Positions 11,601-19,217 of a stretch of DNA of 35,321 nucleotides are shown in pieces. This stretch comes from Actinomycetes bacterium (lineage in GTDB: Bacteria; Actinomycetota; Actinomycetes; Actinomycetales; Demequinaceae): positions 1 to 35,321 of the forward strand of contig JAEYOR010000013.1 of assembly GCA_023411615.1 (NCBI GenBank). Direction: 5' to 3'. How positions within the stretch are numbered: the stretch's first letter is position 1; each line of letters opens with the position of its first letter. The position numbers and the translations under genes were made by a program. The notes under the pieces are model-generated. The model searched no databases. It was not told where the DNA came from and saw nothing but the letters and a program-made list of their open reading frames with translations.

Positions 11601-11757
11601 GGACTACATCACTGACTATCGATACACGGTGAACGTGACCAGCTCGTCGGGCTCATACGAACTTGGCTGCTTCTACGGATACCCGGGCTACGACGTGTGG
11701 ATCACGTGGGAGAGCGGCCCAGGAGCACCATTCAATTCCACCAGACTCACGTGGTGA
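5668..11757 (+). CDS. Giant membrane-anchored Ig-like/FN3 repeat surface protein, 2029 aa
   Basis: First gene of the secretion-like operon. A short basic N-terminus (WWRSRK) is followed by a hydrophobic segment at about residues 15-33, a signal anchor or signal peptide, so most of the protein lies outside the membrane. Residues about 45-380 look like a propeller (short beta repeats with DGSVWVTN-like turns). From about 391 to 1460 there is a tandem series of Ig/cadherin-like domains with recurring VLxND.D motifs (for example VDVLANDIDPAGG). About five fibronectin type III domains follow (roughly 1463-1935), and then a terminal domain with two Cys and an aromatic-rich end. No LPxTG sorting signal is present. 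The GTG start is supported by an AAGGGGGA ribosome site at 5655-5662. Its role is unknown; its place in the operon suggests an envelope-spanning scaffold or adhesin for the secretion machine. Confidence 0.9.
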   Translation: MPGLAWWRSRKVATSSSAIVGAGLVGLAIAAALDDGMPTADVELHDGSVWVTNEATLMVGRLNYPSRILDSSLRTTTSSFNVLQEGSLVLVHDSSNNTVSMVDPAMVASAADVILPRGASIALGNGIVMVAEPEQGDVWIMRSTWLASFDKEAAGPAISLGREVAVTVTPDGTGYAVSAETGRAATLSINEDGEISVDETSAVELGETDNIELTAVGNTRVVWDVDNGSLVLPTGTSYDFPEGSRLQQTSADRDSVSIATPSGLVHVPLSGGEPVVNDLGVTGRPAAPVSLNGCTYAAWAGSGIFVRDCEGEEYDAEQDIDGLLPSSAFEFRVNRDVVVLNDYVNGESFLVDEGLERVSNWEDLLPPPDEERQEDTPDDELTDTLPDRDEMNTPPVAEDDAFGARAGRTTVLPVVDNDYDFDGDVLTATVVDASGVPGRVEQIRGGAALQVSLAGDASGRAQFTYRVSDGRGGVDDATVSIDISQEGDNEPPEPRRRSRLSLEVGATATYNVIPDWIDPDGDLLFLREARGNDIDRIDYTPDGRITITASSQVQGTRDIEVVVSDGRTDVEGVLSLDVLPEGTKPPLTNSDHVVTTVGAPIVISPLGNDITRSARPIRLVTFSEVRNATVVPDYVAGTLTFSSSNVGSFYIQYAVTDDSNESSNLIRVDVIESVESSLPPVAVADVALVAPGDDVLVDVLANDIDPAGGVLVVQGVDVPADSGVSVAVLDHHLVRVTNVAGISEPVTVRYRVSNGAFTSESEITVMPIEPPSRYLAPVAYDDEVTVRVGDIASVDVLGNDIHPSQRDFTLDGLAEPVVDSSFAEVFVSEDRIRIKAGAEPGQAKATYTIVDDLGQRAAAQVTIRIVGADDGNSAPRPADVTARALSGGSVRIPIPLDGIDPDGDSVTLLGTSDAPQLGRVVQTGQDWLVYEAYSDAQGTDRFTYTVRDSLGLEAQATVVVGVAPPEFVNHAPMCVRDEASVRPNHAISYPVMVNDSDPDADPMSLVADALKVPEGIQASVAGDRILVDAAQEGVYTIMYAVSDAYGSTSMCALAVTVDPETPLVAPIARDDRVAAEDIQDDGTVLVDVLDNDEDPDGVASRLEVNVNPLDGTVGADGMVTLTAEASARIVTYTITDVDGLSASAFILVPGLGDMPPALFDAAPVEVTSGETVDLPLGDLVTTSNGNQAIITEAERVFAAHANGAPLVIDQTTLQYTSAEGYYGKDAITFQVTDGRTIDDPEGHRATLTLPLIVRPAENVPPTFRNTTLTITAGGTPGTVDLSVLSDDANPGDKEKLTWGVGTGNPEGFDVAVNDATATIGAVRSVAAAEYDVNVWVSDGGSERINGVVRVTVLPAPTNEADAGEEIPAELPIANDDAVPDAEAGKQSVVNVLRNDVNPYADKPLDIVSTTIESGKGAVTIDGDNLFITPDSNFAGTMIIRYTIADASGLPSRQANARVMVTVANQPEAPSKPQIRSAGDRTVELQWTEPPSNGAPITGYTVTSDQGTTTACSSTICTVTGLTNNTEYRFSVIATNKVGDSAPSAQSDVARPDIHPEQPDAPVLTFGDKALDIEWKVPESKGSPVRSYTLEISPAPASGAQVANLTGTSYRWTGLENGVAYQVKVRAFNDAIDPSAWSDPSASEVPAGVPERVAKPTTTRLAPVGSRAQLGVQWTVPAGNGDAVGSFTVNAVRDGATVASQTVGAGVTSAAFALDPSSSNYTFTVVAHNKAGASTPSQPSDPRRAFVAPGAPSGVSAVAGDRSLTVSFTPGASNGSDASWITYQYALNGSDSWSTLPANGVISGLSNGTSYTVRVRATTTSDGATYTGAASSPSAARTPFGPIGAPSVSASAGSGAVNFTVTAPATNGRPIQTIEYRTKVGSGGWSGWSNAGFTSGSKAFTVSTGGPGISASLEARVTAQDTPTSSTRSATGSSLPRQSWVTKGGKQSGYANSHRLVINWSEFATGTYKVACRDAYGDSDYITDYRYTVNVTSSSGSYELGCFYGYPGYDVWITWESGPGAPFNSTRLTW

Positions 11758-11766
11758 AACCACTCC

Positions 11767-11772
11767 AGGAGG
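11767..11772 (+). promoter_or_regulatory. Ribosome binding site deciding the moxR start
   Basis: A perfect AGGAGG sits 7 bases before the GTG at 11780 and 13 bases before the in-frame ATG at 11786, which favours the GTG as the moxR start. Confidence 0.75.
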
Positions 11773-11779
11773 AACGCAA

Positions 11780-12745
11780 GTGACAATGACACCCGAGCAG
11801 GCGTCGTGGTTCGCCGAGACTTTCGGAACCATCCAGAGCAGCATCGGGCAAGCAGTTCTCGGCAAGGACCAGGTCATTCGCCTGGTCCTCACCGCACTGT
11901 TCGCTGAGGGACACGTGCTTCTTGAGGACGCGCCAGGCACCGGCAAGACGAGTCTCGCCAAGGCGCTTGGTGCCTCGATTGATGGCACGCACTCACGCAT
12001 CCAGTTCACGCCGGATCTGTTGCCTTCCGACGTGACGGGAAGCTCGATCTGGAATGAGCGTCAGCGCGACTTCGAGTTCCACCAGGGCCCTATCTTCGCG
12101 TCGATTGTCCTTGCAGATGAGATCAACCGTGCCTCGCCCAAGACGCAGTCAGCGCTCCTTGAAGTGATGGAAGAGTCGCGCGTCACAGTGGACCGCACCA
12201 CGCACTCGGTGGGCCGTCCGTTCCTCGTCATCGCGACGCAGAACCCCATCGAACAGGCCGGTACGTACAAGTTGCCGGAAGCCCAGCTTGACCGCTTCAT
12301 GGTGAAGACGTCCATCGGCTACCCCGACATCACCCAGACTGCGCAGGTGCTGAAGGGTGCTGCGACCCGTGACCGTGCCGCCGCTCTGCCTGCCGTCATC
12401 ACAACCAAGGCCGTGGCGGACATGACGGATCTCGCAGCGACCGTTCACACGGACGACGCTGTGCTCCACTACGTTGCGACTCTCGCCGAGAACTCGCGGA
12501 ACGCTCCGGAGACGGTGCTTGGCGTGTCGACCCGTGGTGCGTTGTCGATGGTTCGTGCGGCGAAGGTGTGGGCGGCGGCGTCGGGCCGTCACTACATCAC
12601 GCCGGACGACATCAAGGCCCTCGCGCCGTACGTGTGGACTCACCGAATCGTGCTGGACGCGGAAGCCGAGTTTGAAGGAGCGACGGCGCCGCAGGTGATC
12701 GAGCGCACGCTTGCCGAAGTGGCAGCACCCCAATCCCGAGCCTGA
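11780..12745 (+). CDS. MoxR-family AAA+ ATPase, 321 aa
   Basis: AAA+ chaperone-like ATPase of the MoxR family. It has Walker A DAPGTGKTS with K56, Walker B ADEINRA with D113/E114, the sensor-1 region ATQNPIEQAGTYKLPEAQLDRFM, and a C-terminal lid with the sensor region STRGALSM. The family typically works with VWA or DUF58 proteins to mature or assemble protein complexes, and the DUF58 gene follows after only 5 bases. The length is normal for the family. The gene begins 22 bases after the stop of the giant surface protein. In this locus it probably helps assemble the secretion-like apparatus or its envelope protein; that role is inferred from context. Confidence 0.95.
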   Translation: MTMTPEQASWFAETFGTIQSSIGQAVLGKDQVIRLVLTALFAEGHVLLEDAPGTGKTSLAKALGASIDGTHSRIQFTPDLLPSDVTGSSIWNERQRDFEFHQGPIFASIVLADEINRASPKTQSALLEVMEESRVTVDRTTHSVGRPFLVIATQNPIEQAGTYKLPEAQLDRFMVKTSIGYPDITQTAQVLKGAATRDRAAALPAVITTKAVADMTDLAATVHTDDAVLHYVATLAENSRNAPETVLGVSTRGALSMVRAAKVWAAASGRHYITPDDIKALAPYVWTHRIVLDAEAEFEGATAPQVIERTLAEVAAPQSRA

Positions 12746-12750
12746 CTCGC

Positions 12751-14016
12751 ATGACTCCAGACCAGACGACCGCGCCTGCGCCGTCAAAGCGACCTCCGCG
12801 ATTGCGGTGGTGGAAGGCCGTTGTGGTCCCCACCATCGAGCCGGTGGCGGACGTTGTCATGCCCATTGCGCGCATCGTGACAGGGCTCGGTTGGACTGTG
12901 GTGCTCTCGGGTATTGCGGCCGCCATCGCTGGGCTGCGTTACGACTGGTGGGAACTCATCACGATCGCGTGCATCGTGGTGGTCCTCGTCGCGCTCAGCA
13001 GTGTGTTCCTCGTTGGTCGCACTCGATACGTCACCAACCTTGACCTCAGCCGAGACCGCGTTGTCGTAGGGGAGCGGGCCGTTGGTGCTTTGCAGTTGAG
13101 GAACCCAAGCACGCGCGCGATGTTGCCGGTCCGCATCGAGCTCCCCGTGGGCAAGGGTCTCGCTAGCTTCCAGGTGCCGCGCCTTCCCGGGGGTGCGACT
13201 CACGAGGAACTCTTCGCGATCCCGACCCACCGCCGCACGGTGCTGCAGGTTGGACCTGTCACCGCCGTGCGTGGCGACCCAGTGGGGCTCTTCGCACGCA
13301 CCGTGACGTGGTCCGATCCGCTTGACCTCTTTGTCCACCCGCGGACGGTGCCGATGGACGGTTCCTCGTCGGGCTTCTTGCAGGACCTTGAGGGCTTGCC
13401 CACCACGGACTTGTCGAGTGCGGACATTTCTTTCCACGCTTTGCGTGAGTATGTGCCCGGCGATGATCGGCGCCACGTCCACTGGCGCACCACGGCCAAG
13501 ACTGGTCAGCTCGTGGTCAAGCAGTATCAGGAGACGCGGCGATCGCACCTCGCGATTGCGCTCTCCATGAGCCGCCGCGAATATGCGCGCGATGAGGAAC
13601 TGGAGCTGGGCATCTCGGTCGCAGGCTCACTTGGACTGCAGGCGCTCAAGGAAGACAAGCAGCTCACCGTCCTCGTGCAGGGTGCAACGCTGCCCACCCG
13701 TTCGGGGAAACCCTTCCTCGACTCGCTTTCCGCTCTCGACTACACCGAGCCCAAGCGCGGCAGCATCGTCGACCTTGCGTTGGCAACCGGCGTTCAAGTG
13801 CCCGACGCTTCGGTCGCCGTCCTCATTTGTGGCAGTTTTGTCACTCCCACCGAGGTGCGACGGGCGGCGTCGTATATCCCCGCCGGGGTCCGCGTCGTCG
13901 CCATCTACGCGGCGCCTGGAGCGACCGTGACGCGCCGCACGATCGGCGACGTCATCGTCTTGACGCTCGGAGAAATTGACGACCTCCCTCAGGCGATGCG
14001 GAGGATCGACGCATGA
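12751..14016 (+). CDS. DUF58-domain membrane protein, 421 aa
   Basis: Usual partner of MoxR ATPases. A proline-rich cytoplasmic N-terminus is followed by two closely spaced membrane helices at about residues 45-90, then an extended beta-rich region and the DUF58 domain with the diagnostic block LREYVPGDDRRHVHWRTTAK (about residues 231-250) and a VWA-like fold to the end. The start ATG lies 5 bases after the moxR stop, and the end overlaps the transglutaminase-fold gene by four bases (ATGA). MoxR-DUF58-transglutaminase is a widely seen trio in bacteria; its exact biochemical role is poorly known. Here it is embedded in the secretion-like operon. Confidence 0.93.
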   Translation: MTPDQTTAPAPSKRPPRLRWWKAVVVPTIEPVADVVMPIARIVTGLGWTVVLSGIAAAIAGLRYDWWELITIACIVVVLVALSSVFLVGRTRYVTNLDLSRDRVVVGERAVGALQLRNPSTRAMLPVRIELPVGKGLASFQVPRLPGGATHEELFAIPTHRRTVLQVGPVTAVRGDPVGLFARTVTWSDPLDLFVHPRTVPMDGSSSGFLQDLEGLPTTDLSSADISFHALREYVPGDDRRHVHWRTTAKTGQLVVKQYQETRRSHLAIALSMSRREYARDEELELGISVAGSLGLQALKEDKQLTVLVQGATLPTRSGKPFLDSLSALDYTEPKRGSIVDLALATGVQVPDASVAVLICGSFVTPTEVRRAASYIPAGVRVVAIYAAPGATVTRRTIGDVIVLTLGEIDDLPQAMRRIDA

Positions 14017-16268
14017 ACGCCTCCACCCTCACGCGCGCCATCGATGGCGTTGTTGTCGCCGCGCTCGTCGCCATCGCGGCGTGGGGATTTTCTCCAATCT
14101 TCGCCGGGACTGGCTGGCTCATCGCCGCTGGCGCCGGGCTCGTTGTGGGCGCTGCAATCGCGTTCGTCAGCGCGTACGGACGCTGGCCGATAATCCCGAC
14201 GGCCATCGCTGTCCTCATCGGCTATGTAGTGGTCGGTGGTGCCGCCGTCATGCGGAGCACGACGATCGCCGGTGTGGTGCCCACCCTCGACACGGTGCGA
14301 GAACTCACTCGCGGCGCTGTATCGACATGGATGGACCTGCTCACGGTTGACGTGCCGACAGAGGGCATCAGCGTTGTTCTCTTGGTTCCGTTCATCACAG
14401 TGCTGGGGTGCACATCAGTGGGTGTGAGCCTCGCAATGCGTGTGCGCCGTGCCGGGTGGTCGCTGCTCCCGGCAGTCGCCACGTTGCTTGTGACGATCTT
14501 GTTTGGCACCTACCACGGCGTCGCTCCTGTTGTGCAAGGCGCGGTGTTCACTGCGGCCTCAATCGCGTGGCTTGCGTGGCGTCGGGAACGCGCGCGTGGA
14601 GTTCAGTCGTCTGCGCAAAGCCGTCAGAAGAATGTCCGGCGAGTCGCTTTCGCGAGCGCGATGATCCTGCTTGCGGTGGCCGGCGGCTCCGCCTGGGCAG
14701 TCGCCGCCTCACCACAAAGGCAGCGGACGGTTCTGCGAGACCACGTGGTGCCGCCACTCCAGTTGCACGATTACCCGAGCCCGTTGCAGTCATTCCGCCA
14801 CTACGTCCGCGACAAAGAATCCAACACGTTGTTCACGGTTGACGGCTTGCCCGCGGGCGCAATGGTGCGGCTTGCCACTCTCGACAGCTACGACGGCGTC
14901 GTCTATGCCGTCTCCGGCGACGGCACCGCAGTTGCGGGGAGCTTCGAAAAGGTGGGCAGCGTCATTCCCGTGAGCGCGGACGGCGAACGTGCCACTGTCA
15001 CCATTGAGGTGGGCGAACTCACTGGCGTGTGGCTTCCCACCATCGGGGCGGTGCGATCGGTGACGTTCAACGGCGCTAACAGCACGGCACTTGAGCGTTC
15101 GCTCCATTACAACCGGACGACCTCCACGGCCGTTGTCACGCATGGACTTCAGACCGGCGATCAATACACGCTCGATGTCGTGATCCCAGACCTTCCCACC
15201 GAGGACGACCTCGAGGACGCCGCGTTTGCCGCAATATCGACCCCGCGCATCTCGAACGTGCCCGAAGGCTTGGCGACGATCGCGTCGGAGGCTCTCGAGG
15301 GTGACACGCGTCCAGTCGCCGAAGTGAATGCGTTGTCGACGTACCTGTCCGCTTCAGGATTCTTCAGCCACGGCCTTGAGGGCCAGGCTCCTTCCCGTTC
15401 GGGCCACAGTCAGGAGCGCATCTCGGCGCTCATCGGCGGTGACCAGATGATCGGCGACGATGAGCAGTACGCCGTGACGTTTGCGCTAATGGCGTACGAG
15501 CTCGGGATCCCGGCGCGTGTGGTGATGGGCTTTGAAGCCGGCAGCGGAGACGGCCCTCACACGATCACCGGTGACGACGTACGGGTGTGGGCGGAGGTCG
15601 CATACGAGGGATTCGGATGGGTTCCGGTAGACCCGACGCCGGCCGAAGATCGTGCACCGCTCGACGAGGACGTCCCACCGCAACGTGAGCCGAAGCCCCA
15701 GGTGATGCAACCTCCAGATCCGCCCCGCGAACCTCCGGCTGTTCCGCCAGCGGTGCCCGTGACTGATGAGGCTGTCGATCCACCGGACGACACTCTTGCT
15801 GCCGTGCTTCGCATCGCGGTCTACGTGGCGGCAGGCATCGGCGTGCTCCTTGTCCTCCTTGGCCCCGTGCTCGGCATCGTCATTGCGAAAGCGCGTCGAC
15901 GGCGCAAGCGCAGGCGCACGGCTGATCTCGCAGCCCGGGTGGCTGCGGGCTGGACGGAGATTGCCGACGCTGCGACGGACTATGGTGTGGACATTCCGGT
16001 GGCCGGAACCCGGGTGGAGAAGGCCGTCGCAATCGACGCCGCAGTCAACAGTTCGGCGACGAGCACGCTCGCACTGACGGCGGACCGCCTGGTGTGGGGA
16101 CCAGAGGACGTCCAACCCCAAGACGCCGACCGGTTCTGGGCGAGCGTCGGAGAAGCGGTGCGGGCCATCAATCAGGCGCACGGACTCCGCCGCCGGATGA
16201 TCGCGCGCGTGAGTGCGCGCTCACTTGTGGCACACCGTCGTGCCCGTAAAGCTGGGCGAAGGAGGTAA
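14013..16268 (+). CDS. Transglutaminase-fold membrane protein with lost catalytic residues, 751 aa
   Basis: TgpA-like architecture: about six to seven N-terminal membrane helices (residues 1-240), an extracytoplasmic region (about 240-600) containing a transglutaminase-like core at about 430-550, a membrane helix near 604-628 preceded by a Pro-rich stretch, and a basic cytoplasmic tail. The core is recognisable from GIPARVVMGF and the terminal GWVPVDPTP. However, where the family has a G-x-C-x-x-Y-A nucleophile the sequence reads GDDEQYA, so D483 replaces Cys, and where the family has the AHAWxEV histidine it reads VRVWAEV, so R524 replaces His; only the Asp (D540) remains. It is therefore probably not a transglutaminase or protease but a structural or binding protein. 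The start overlaps the DUF58 stop by four bases. Confidence 0.9.
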   Translation: MNASTLTRAIDGVVVAALVAIAAWGFSPIFAGTGWLIAAGAGLVVGAAIAFVSAYGRWPIIPTAIAVLIGYVVVGGAAVMRSTTIAGVVPTLDTVRELTRGAVSTWMDLLTVDVPTEGISVVLLVPFITVLGCTSVGVSLAMRVRRAGWSLLPAVATLLVTILFGTYHGVAPVVQGAVFTAASIAWLAWRRERARGVQSSAQSRQKNVRRVAFASAMILLAVAGGSAWAVAASPQRQRTVLRDHVVPPLQLHDYPSPLQSFRHYVRDKESNTLFTVDGLPAGAMVRLATLDSYDGVVYAVSGDGTAVAGSFEKVGSVIPVSADGERATVTIEVGELTGVWLPTIGAVRSVTFNGANSTALERSLHYNRTTSTAVVTHGLQTGDQYTLDVVIPDLPTEDDLEDAAFAAISTPRISNVPEGLATIASEALEGDTRPVAEVNALSTYLSASGFFSHGLEGQAPSRSGHSQERISALIGGDQMIGDDEQYAVTFALMAYELGIPARVVMGFEAGSGDGPHTITGDDVRVWAEVAYEGFGWVPVDPTPAEDRAPLDEDVPPQREPKPQVMQPPDPPREPPAVPPAVPVTDEAVDPPDDTLAAVLRIAVYVAAGIGVLLVLLGPVLGIVIAKARRRRKRRRTADLAARVAAGWTEIADAATDYGVDIPVAGTRVEKAVAIDAAVNSSATSTLALTADRLVWGPEDVQPQDADRFWASVGEAVRAINQAHGLRRRMIARVSARSLVAHRRARKAGRRR

Positions 16269-16270
16269 CG

Positions 16271-16957
16271 ATGGCACCAGGGCTCATCTCAGAAGTGCCG
16301 GGTTTTGAGCGGCCTGAACAGCCGCAGGAGCCTGTGGCCTCGCCCACCGGGCCGCTCATCAGCTCGGTACCGGGCATGTCCGCTCCGGAGGCCTTGGCCG
16401 TGCCCCGCACGGTGCCCGCGCCCGATGCCGTGCTCGCGCCACCCACCATGGAAGCGGCGATTCCTGCCGATCTCGCGCCTCCGGCGCCACCCGCTTTCGA
16501 GGCGCCTCCACCGCCACCCCCGCCGCCACCGCCAGCGGAGCCGGAGGTGACGGAGCCACCTGCTCTGGCCACTCACGTACCAGTTGACGAAGCGAGCGAT
16601 GTCGAGGACATCGACGCGACTCGCCTCGTCGCCCGCCCCCCGCGGCTCGTGCTGCGCTGGGACGACGGCACCGTCACCACGATTGAAGCCTCGGCGGTCA
16701 TTGGCCGCGACCCGGTAGGCCAGAACGGCGAGACCCCTGCCGCCATCGATGACTCGTCGCGCTCGCTATCGAAGACCCACGCGCGCTTTATTGCGGGGTA
16801 CTCGCCGAGCGTCGAGGACCTCCACTCGACCAACGGTGTGCGCATCGAGCGGGCGGGCGTTCCCGTTGCGGTGCCTCCTGGGCAGGCGGTCACGCTTCGT
16901 CCTGGAGACGAGGTGGTGTGCGGCACGCGACGTCTCACTATTGAGGTGCAGGCGTGA
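16271..16957 (+). CDS. FHA-domain protein with proline-rich N-terminus, 228 aa
   Basis: Phosphothreonine-binding protein. The first 120 residues are Pro/Ala-rich and include a run of ten prolines encoded at about 16507-16536, likely a flexible arm whose translation would need EF-P. The C-terminal FHA domain (about residues 125-228) shows the conserved GR (VIGRDPVG), the S-x-x-H pair (SLSKTHARF) and the N of DLHSTNGVRI. No membrane segment is seen. It starts 2 bases after the preceding stop with a GGAGG site at 16261-16265. It likely reads phosphorylation set by the kinase encoded downstream; threonines in its N-terminal region could also be kinase targets (inference). Confidence 0.9.
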   Translation: MAPGLISEVPGFERPEQPQEPVASPTGPLISSVPGMSAPEALAVPRTVPAPDAVLAPPTMEAAIPADLAPPAPPAFEAPPPPPPPPPPAEPEVTEPPALATHVPVDEASDVEDIDATRLVARPPRLVLRWDDGTVTTIEASAVIGRDPVGQNGETPAAIDDSSRSLSKTHARFIAGYSPSVEDLHSTNGVRIERAGVPVAVPPGQAVTLRPGDEVVCGTRRLTIEVQA

Positions 16958-17751
16958 GCGCGGGCGTGCCGATCATCACGGCGTCGGCGGCCGTCACAAG
17001 CGTGGGGATGCGTCGAGATCACAATGAGGACGCGTATCTAGAGGCGTCACCACTGTTCCTTGTGGCTGACGGTATGGGCGGCTACGAGGCCGGTGAGGTC
17101 GCGAGTGCCGCGGCGATCGGCGCCTTTGGATCGCTCGTGGGCAAACCTCACCTTGACATCTCGGAACTGCGCGCGGCCTACAAGACCGCGGGCGACAACG
17201 TCATGGCCGTTGGCTCGGGAGGACGGCGCAGCGCGGGGACCACGCTCAGTGGCGTCGCTATCGCTGAGAACGAAGGCGCTGGTTACTGGCTTGTGGTGAA
17301 CGTCGGCGATTCCCGGACGTATCGATACGCTGGCGGCAAGCTCGAGCAGATATCGGTGGACCATTCGCTCGTACAAGAAATGATCGACGCTGGAGAGCTG
17401 AGCGTCGAGAAGGCTGCTGCACACGAAAGCCGCAATGTGGTGACGCGCGCTCTTGGTGCGGGCATCGTCAGCGACGCGGACTTCTGGATGATCCCCGCAG
17501 CCGCGGGTGACCGCATGCTCATCTGCTCTGACGGACTTACCGGTGAATTGACCGACACGCAGATTGCGCAGATCCTCGCCGATGCGTTGACGCCCCAAAG
17601 CACTGCACAGGCGCTTGTCGACGCGGCGAATGCGCATGGCGGCAGAGACAACGTCACCGTTGTGGTTGTCGATGCGATCTCCGTTTCTCGCGCTCACGAC
17701 GAGGCGGATGGCGACACGGTGCCCCGCGAACACAGTGAGGTGCGTTCGTGA
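16954..17751 (+). CDS. PP2C-family Ser/Thr protein phosphatase, 265 aa
   Basis: Metal-dependent phosphatase (PPM/PP2C, similar to PstP/PrpC) that would reverse the kinase of this operon. Visible motifs are MRRDHNEDAYL (R20/R21, E25, D26), LVADGMGGYEAG with metal ligands D39 and G40, NVGDSRTYRY, ICSDGLTGELTD and GGRDNVTVVVVD. All core acidic metal ligands appear intact, so it should be active. There is no membrane segment, unlike mycobacterial PstP. The GTG start overlaps the upstream FHA gene by four bases and the end overlaps the next FHA gene by four bases. Confidence 0.96.
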   Translation: MSAGVPIITASAAVTSVGMRRDHNEDAYLEASPLFLVADGMGGYEAGEVASAAAIGAFGSLVGKPHLDISELRAAYKTAGDNVMAVGSGGRRSAGTTLSGVAIAENEGAGYWLVVNVGDSRTYRYAGGKLEQISVDHSLVQEMIDAGELSVEKAAAHESRNVVTRALGAGIVSDADFWMIPAAAGDRMLICSDGLTGELTDTQIAQILADALTPQSTAQALVDAANAHGGRDNVTVVVVDAISVSRAHDEADGDTVPREHSEVRS

Positions 17752-19217
17752 CCACGTACGTGCCTGGTGCATGGTTGGCGATTGTGACCCCCAGGGCCAG
17801 CGCGCTTGTCGCCGAACGTGCTGGCGTCGACCCGCGGACGATCGCTGACGCTTTGCGCTCGCGCGGTGTCAGCGGATTCGTCGACAGTCTGGCGTCCGCC
17901 ACCGGTACGACGGTCACGACGCTCCCCGCCTTTGCGGTGGCCGTTGCGGAAGAGCATGGCATCCGGGTGGCAGTGCGTGGTGAGGCGATCGTCACCGATG
18001 CCCTGAATTCGGATGTTCCCGCCGTCACTGGTGTGGGCGTGACCGGGTGGGCCGAAGCCTTGTGGCCCACGACGCACGCGGTCCGCCTTGAAGTGGCGGG
18101 GGTCAACACAGGCGAAGAGCTGTGGATCGTTGAAGGGGCCGTGCGCGCTCACGCGCTCACGTGGTCTCTCGATGACATGGCCCCGACGCCGTCGCCCGTC
18201 GTGCAGTCGGATGAGGTCGAGCCTCCTTCAGCACCTGTCGAGCCGGCCGTCGCCCAGCCGGTCGCGCAGCCAGCTGCCCAGCCGGTCGCCCCACCTGCGG
18301 CAGTACCCCCGATCTTGTTGACTGAGGTGCCTCCCCACATCACCGCATCGGTGAAGCAAGCGGTGCAGGACGAGACCCCCGTGTCCGAGCCTCAGGCGGT
18401 TGCGGACCCGACGCCTCCAGTTGCGGACCCGAACGTCGCATCGGCAGCGGAGAACTCGTCCGACATCGATGAGGTGTCGCACGCGACCCTCGTCGCGACA
18501 TACGACACGATGGCGCCGGAAGGTCAGGACGCTCCCTATGACACCTTCTTTGGTGCGTTGTGGGGCTCCGATGCTTCCCCACAGCGTGCGAGCGAGACGC
18601 CACCCGTCGCGTCCGATGCTCAAGCCGAGATCGCGCAGCCTGAGCCGGTGGCGCCGGAGCCGGTGGCGCCGGAGTCGGTCGCGCCCACTCTCCCAGAAGT
18701 GACGCCGGCCCCAGTGACACCCGCGCCAGCAGCGCCTGCACCGCCACCAACCTTGGGCGACCACGACGGTGCGACGATCTCTGTCGCTGCGCTGCGCGCG
18801 ATGACCGCTGGGGGGAGCGAAAATCAGGCGTCGCCGTCGGTGCCAACGTTCGCCACCCCTGAGCAACTCGAGAAGGAACGCCGCGGCCGCGCAGTATTGT
18901 CGACAGGCGTCCAGATCACTCTCGACAAGAACATCATCGTGGGGCGTACCCCCAAGGCGTCGCGAGTGACGGGCGAGATGCCGCACCTCGTCACGGTGCC
19001 GAGCCCGTCACAAGACATTTCTCGTAGCCACGTCGAGATTCGCGTCGAGGGCACCGCTGTGGTGGCCGTCGACCTCAACACAACGAATGGAACTGTGGTG
19101 CGCCGTGGGGGCGCAGAACCTGCTCGACTTCATCCCGGGGAGCCGTTCGTCCTGCTCAACGGGGACATCATTGACCTGGGTGACGGCGTCACCGTCACCA
19201 TGGAGGATCTGCCGTGA
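17748..19217 (+). CDS. FHA-domain protein with unknown N-terminal domain, 489 aa
   Basis: Three parts can be seen. Residues 1-140 form a globular alpha/beta domain that I do not recognise (it begins TTYVPGAWLAIVTP). Residues 145-360 are a long, low-complexity Pro/Ala/Val/Glu linker with short repeats such as EPVAP and AQPVAQP. The C-terminal FHA domain (about 380-489) has VGRTPKASR, SQDISRSHVEI and DLNTTNGTVV, so its phosphothreonine pocket looks intact. No membrane helix is seen. The GTG start overlaps the phosphatase stop and the end overlaps the kinase start, each by four bases. Probably an adaptor bringing phosphorylated components together, placed between phosphatase and kinase in the operon. 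Confidence 0.88.
   Translation: MTTYVPGAWLAIVTPRASALVAERAGVDPRTIADALRSRGVSGFVDSLASATGTTVTTLPAFAVAVAEEHGIRVAVRGEAIVTDALNSDVPAVTGVGVTGWAEALWPTTHAVRLEVAGVNTGEELWIVEGAVRAHALTWSLDDMAPTPSPVVQSDEVEPPSAPVEPAVAQPVAQPAAQPVAPPAAVPPILLTEVPPHITASVKQAVQDETPVSEPQAVADPTPPVADPNVASAAENSSDIDEVSHATLVATYDTMAPEGQDAPYDTFFGALWGSDASPQRASETPPVASDAQAEIAQPEPVAPEPVAPESVAPTLPEVTPAPVTPAPAAPAPPPTLGDHDGATISVAALRAMTAGGSENQASPSVPTFATPEQLEKERRGRAVLSTGVQITLDKNIIVGRTPKASRVTGEMPHLVTVPSPSQDISRSHVEIRVEGTAVVAVDLNTTNGTVVRRGGAEPARLHPGEPFVLLNGDIIDLGDGVTVTMEDLP
18642..18686 (+). repeat. Three tandem 15-bp units inside the FHA protein linker
   Basis: Two identical 15-base units (18642-18656, 18657-18671) and a third diverged unit (18672-18686) encode EPVAP-EPVAP-ESVAP. 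This is an in-frame repeat able to change linker length by slippage without breaking the frame. Confidence 0.7.
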
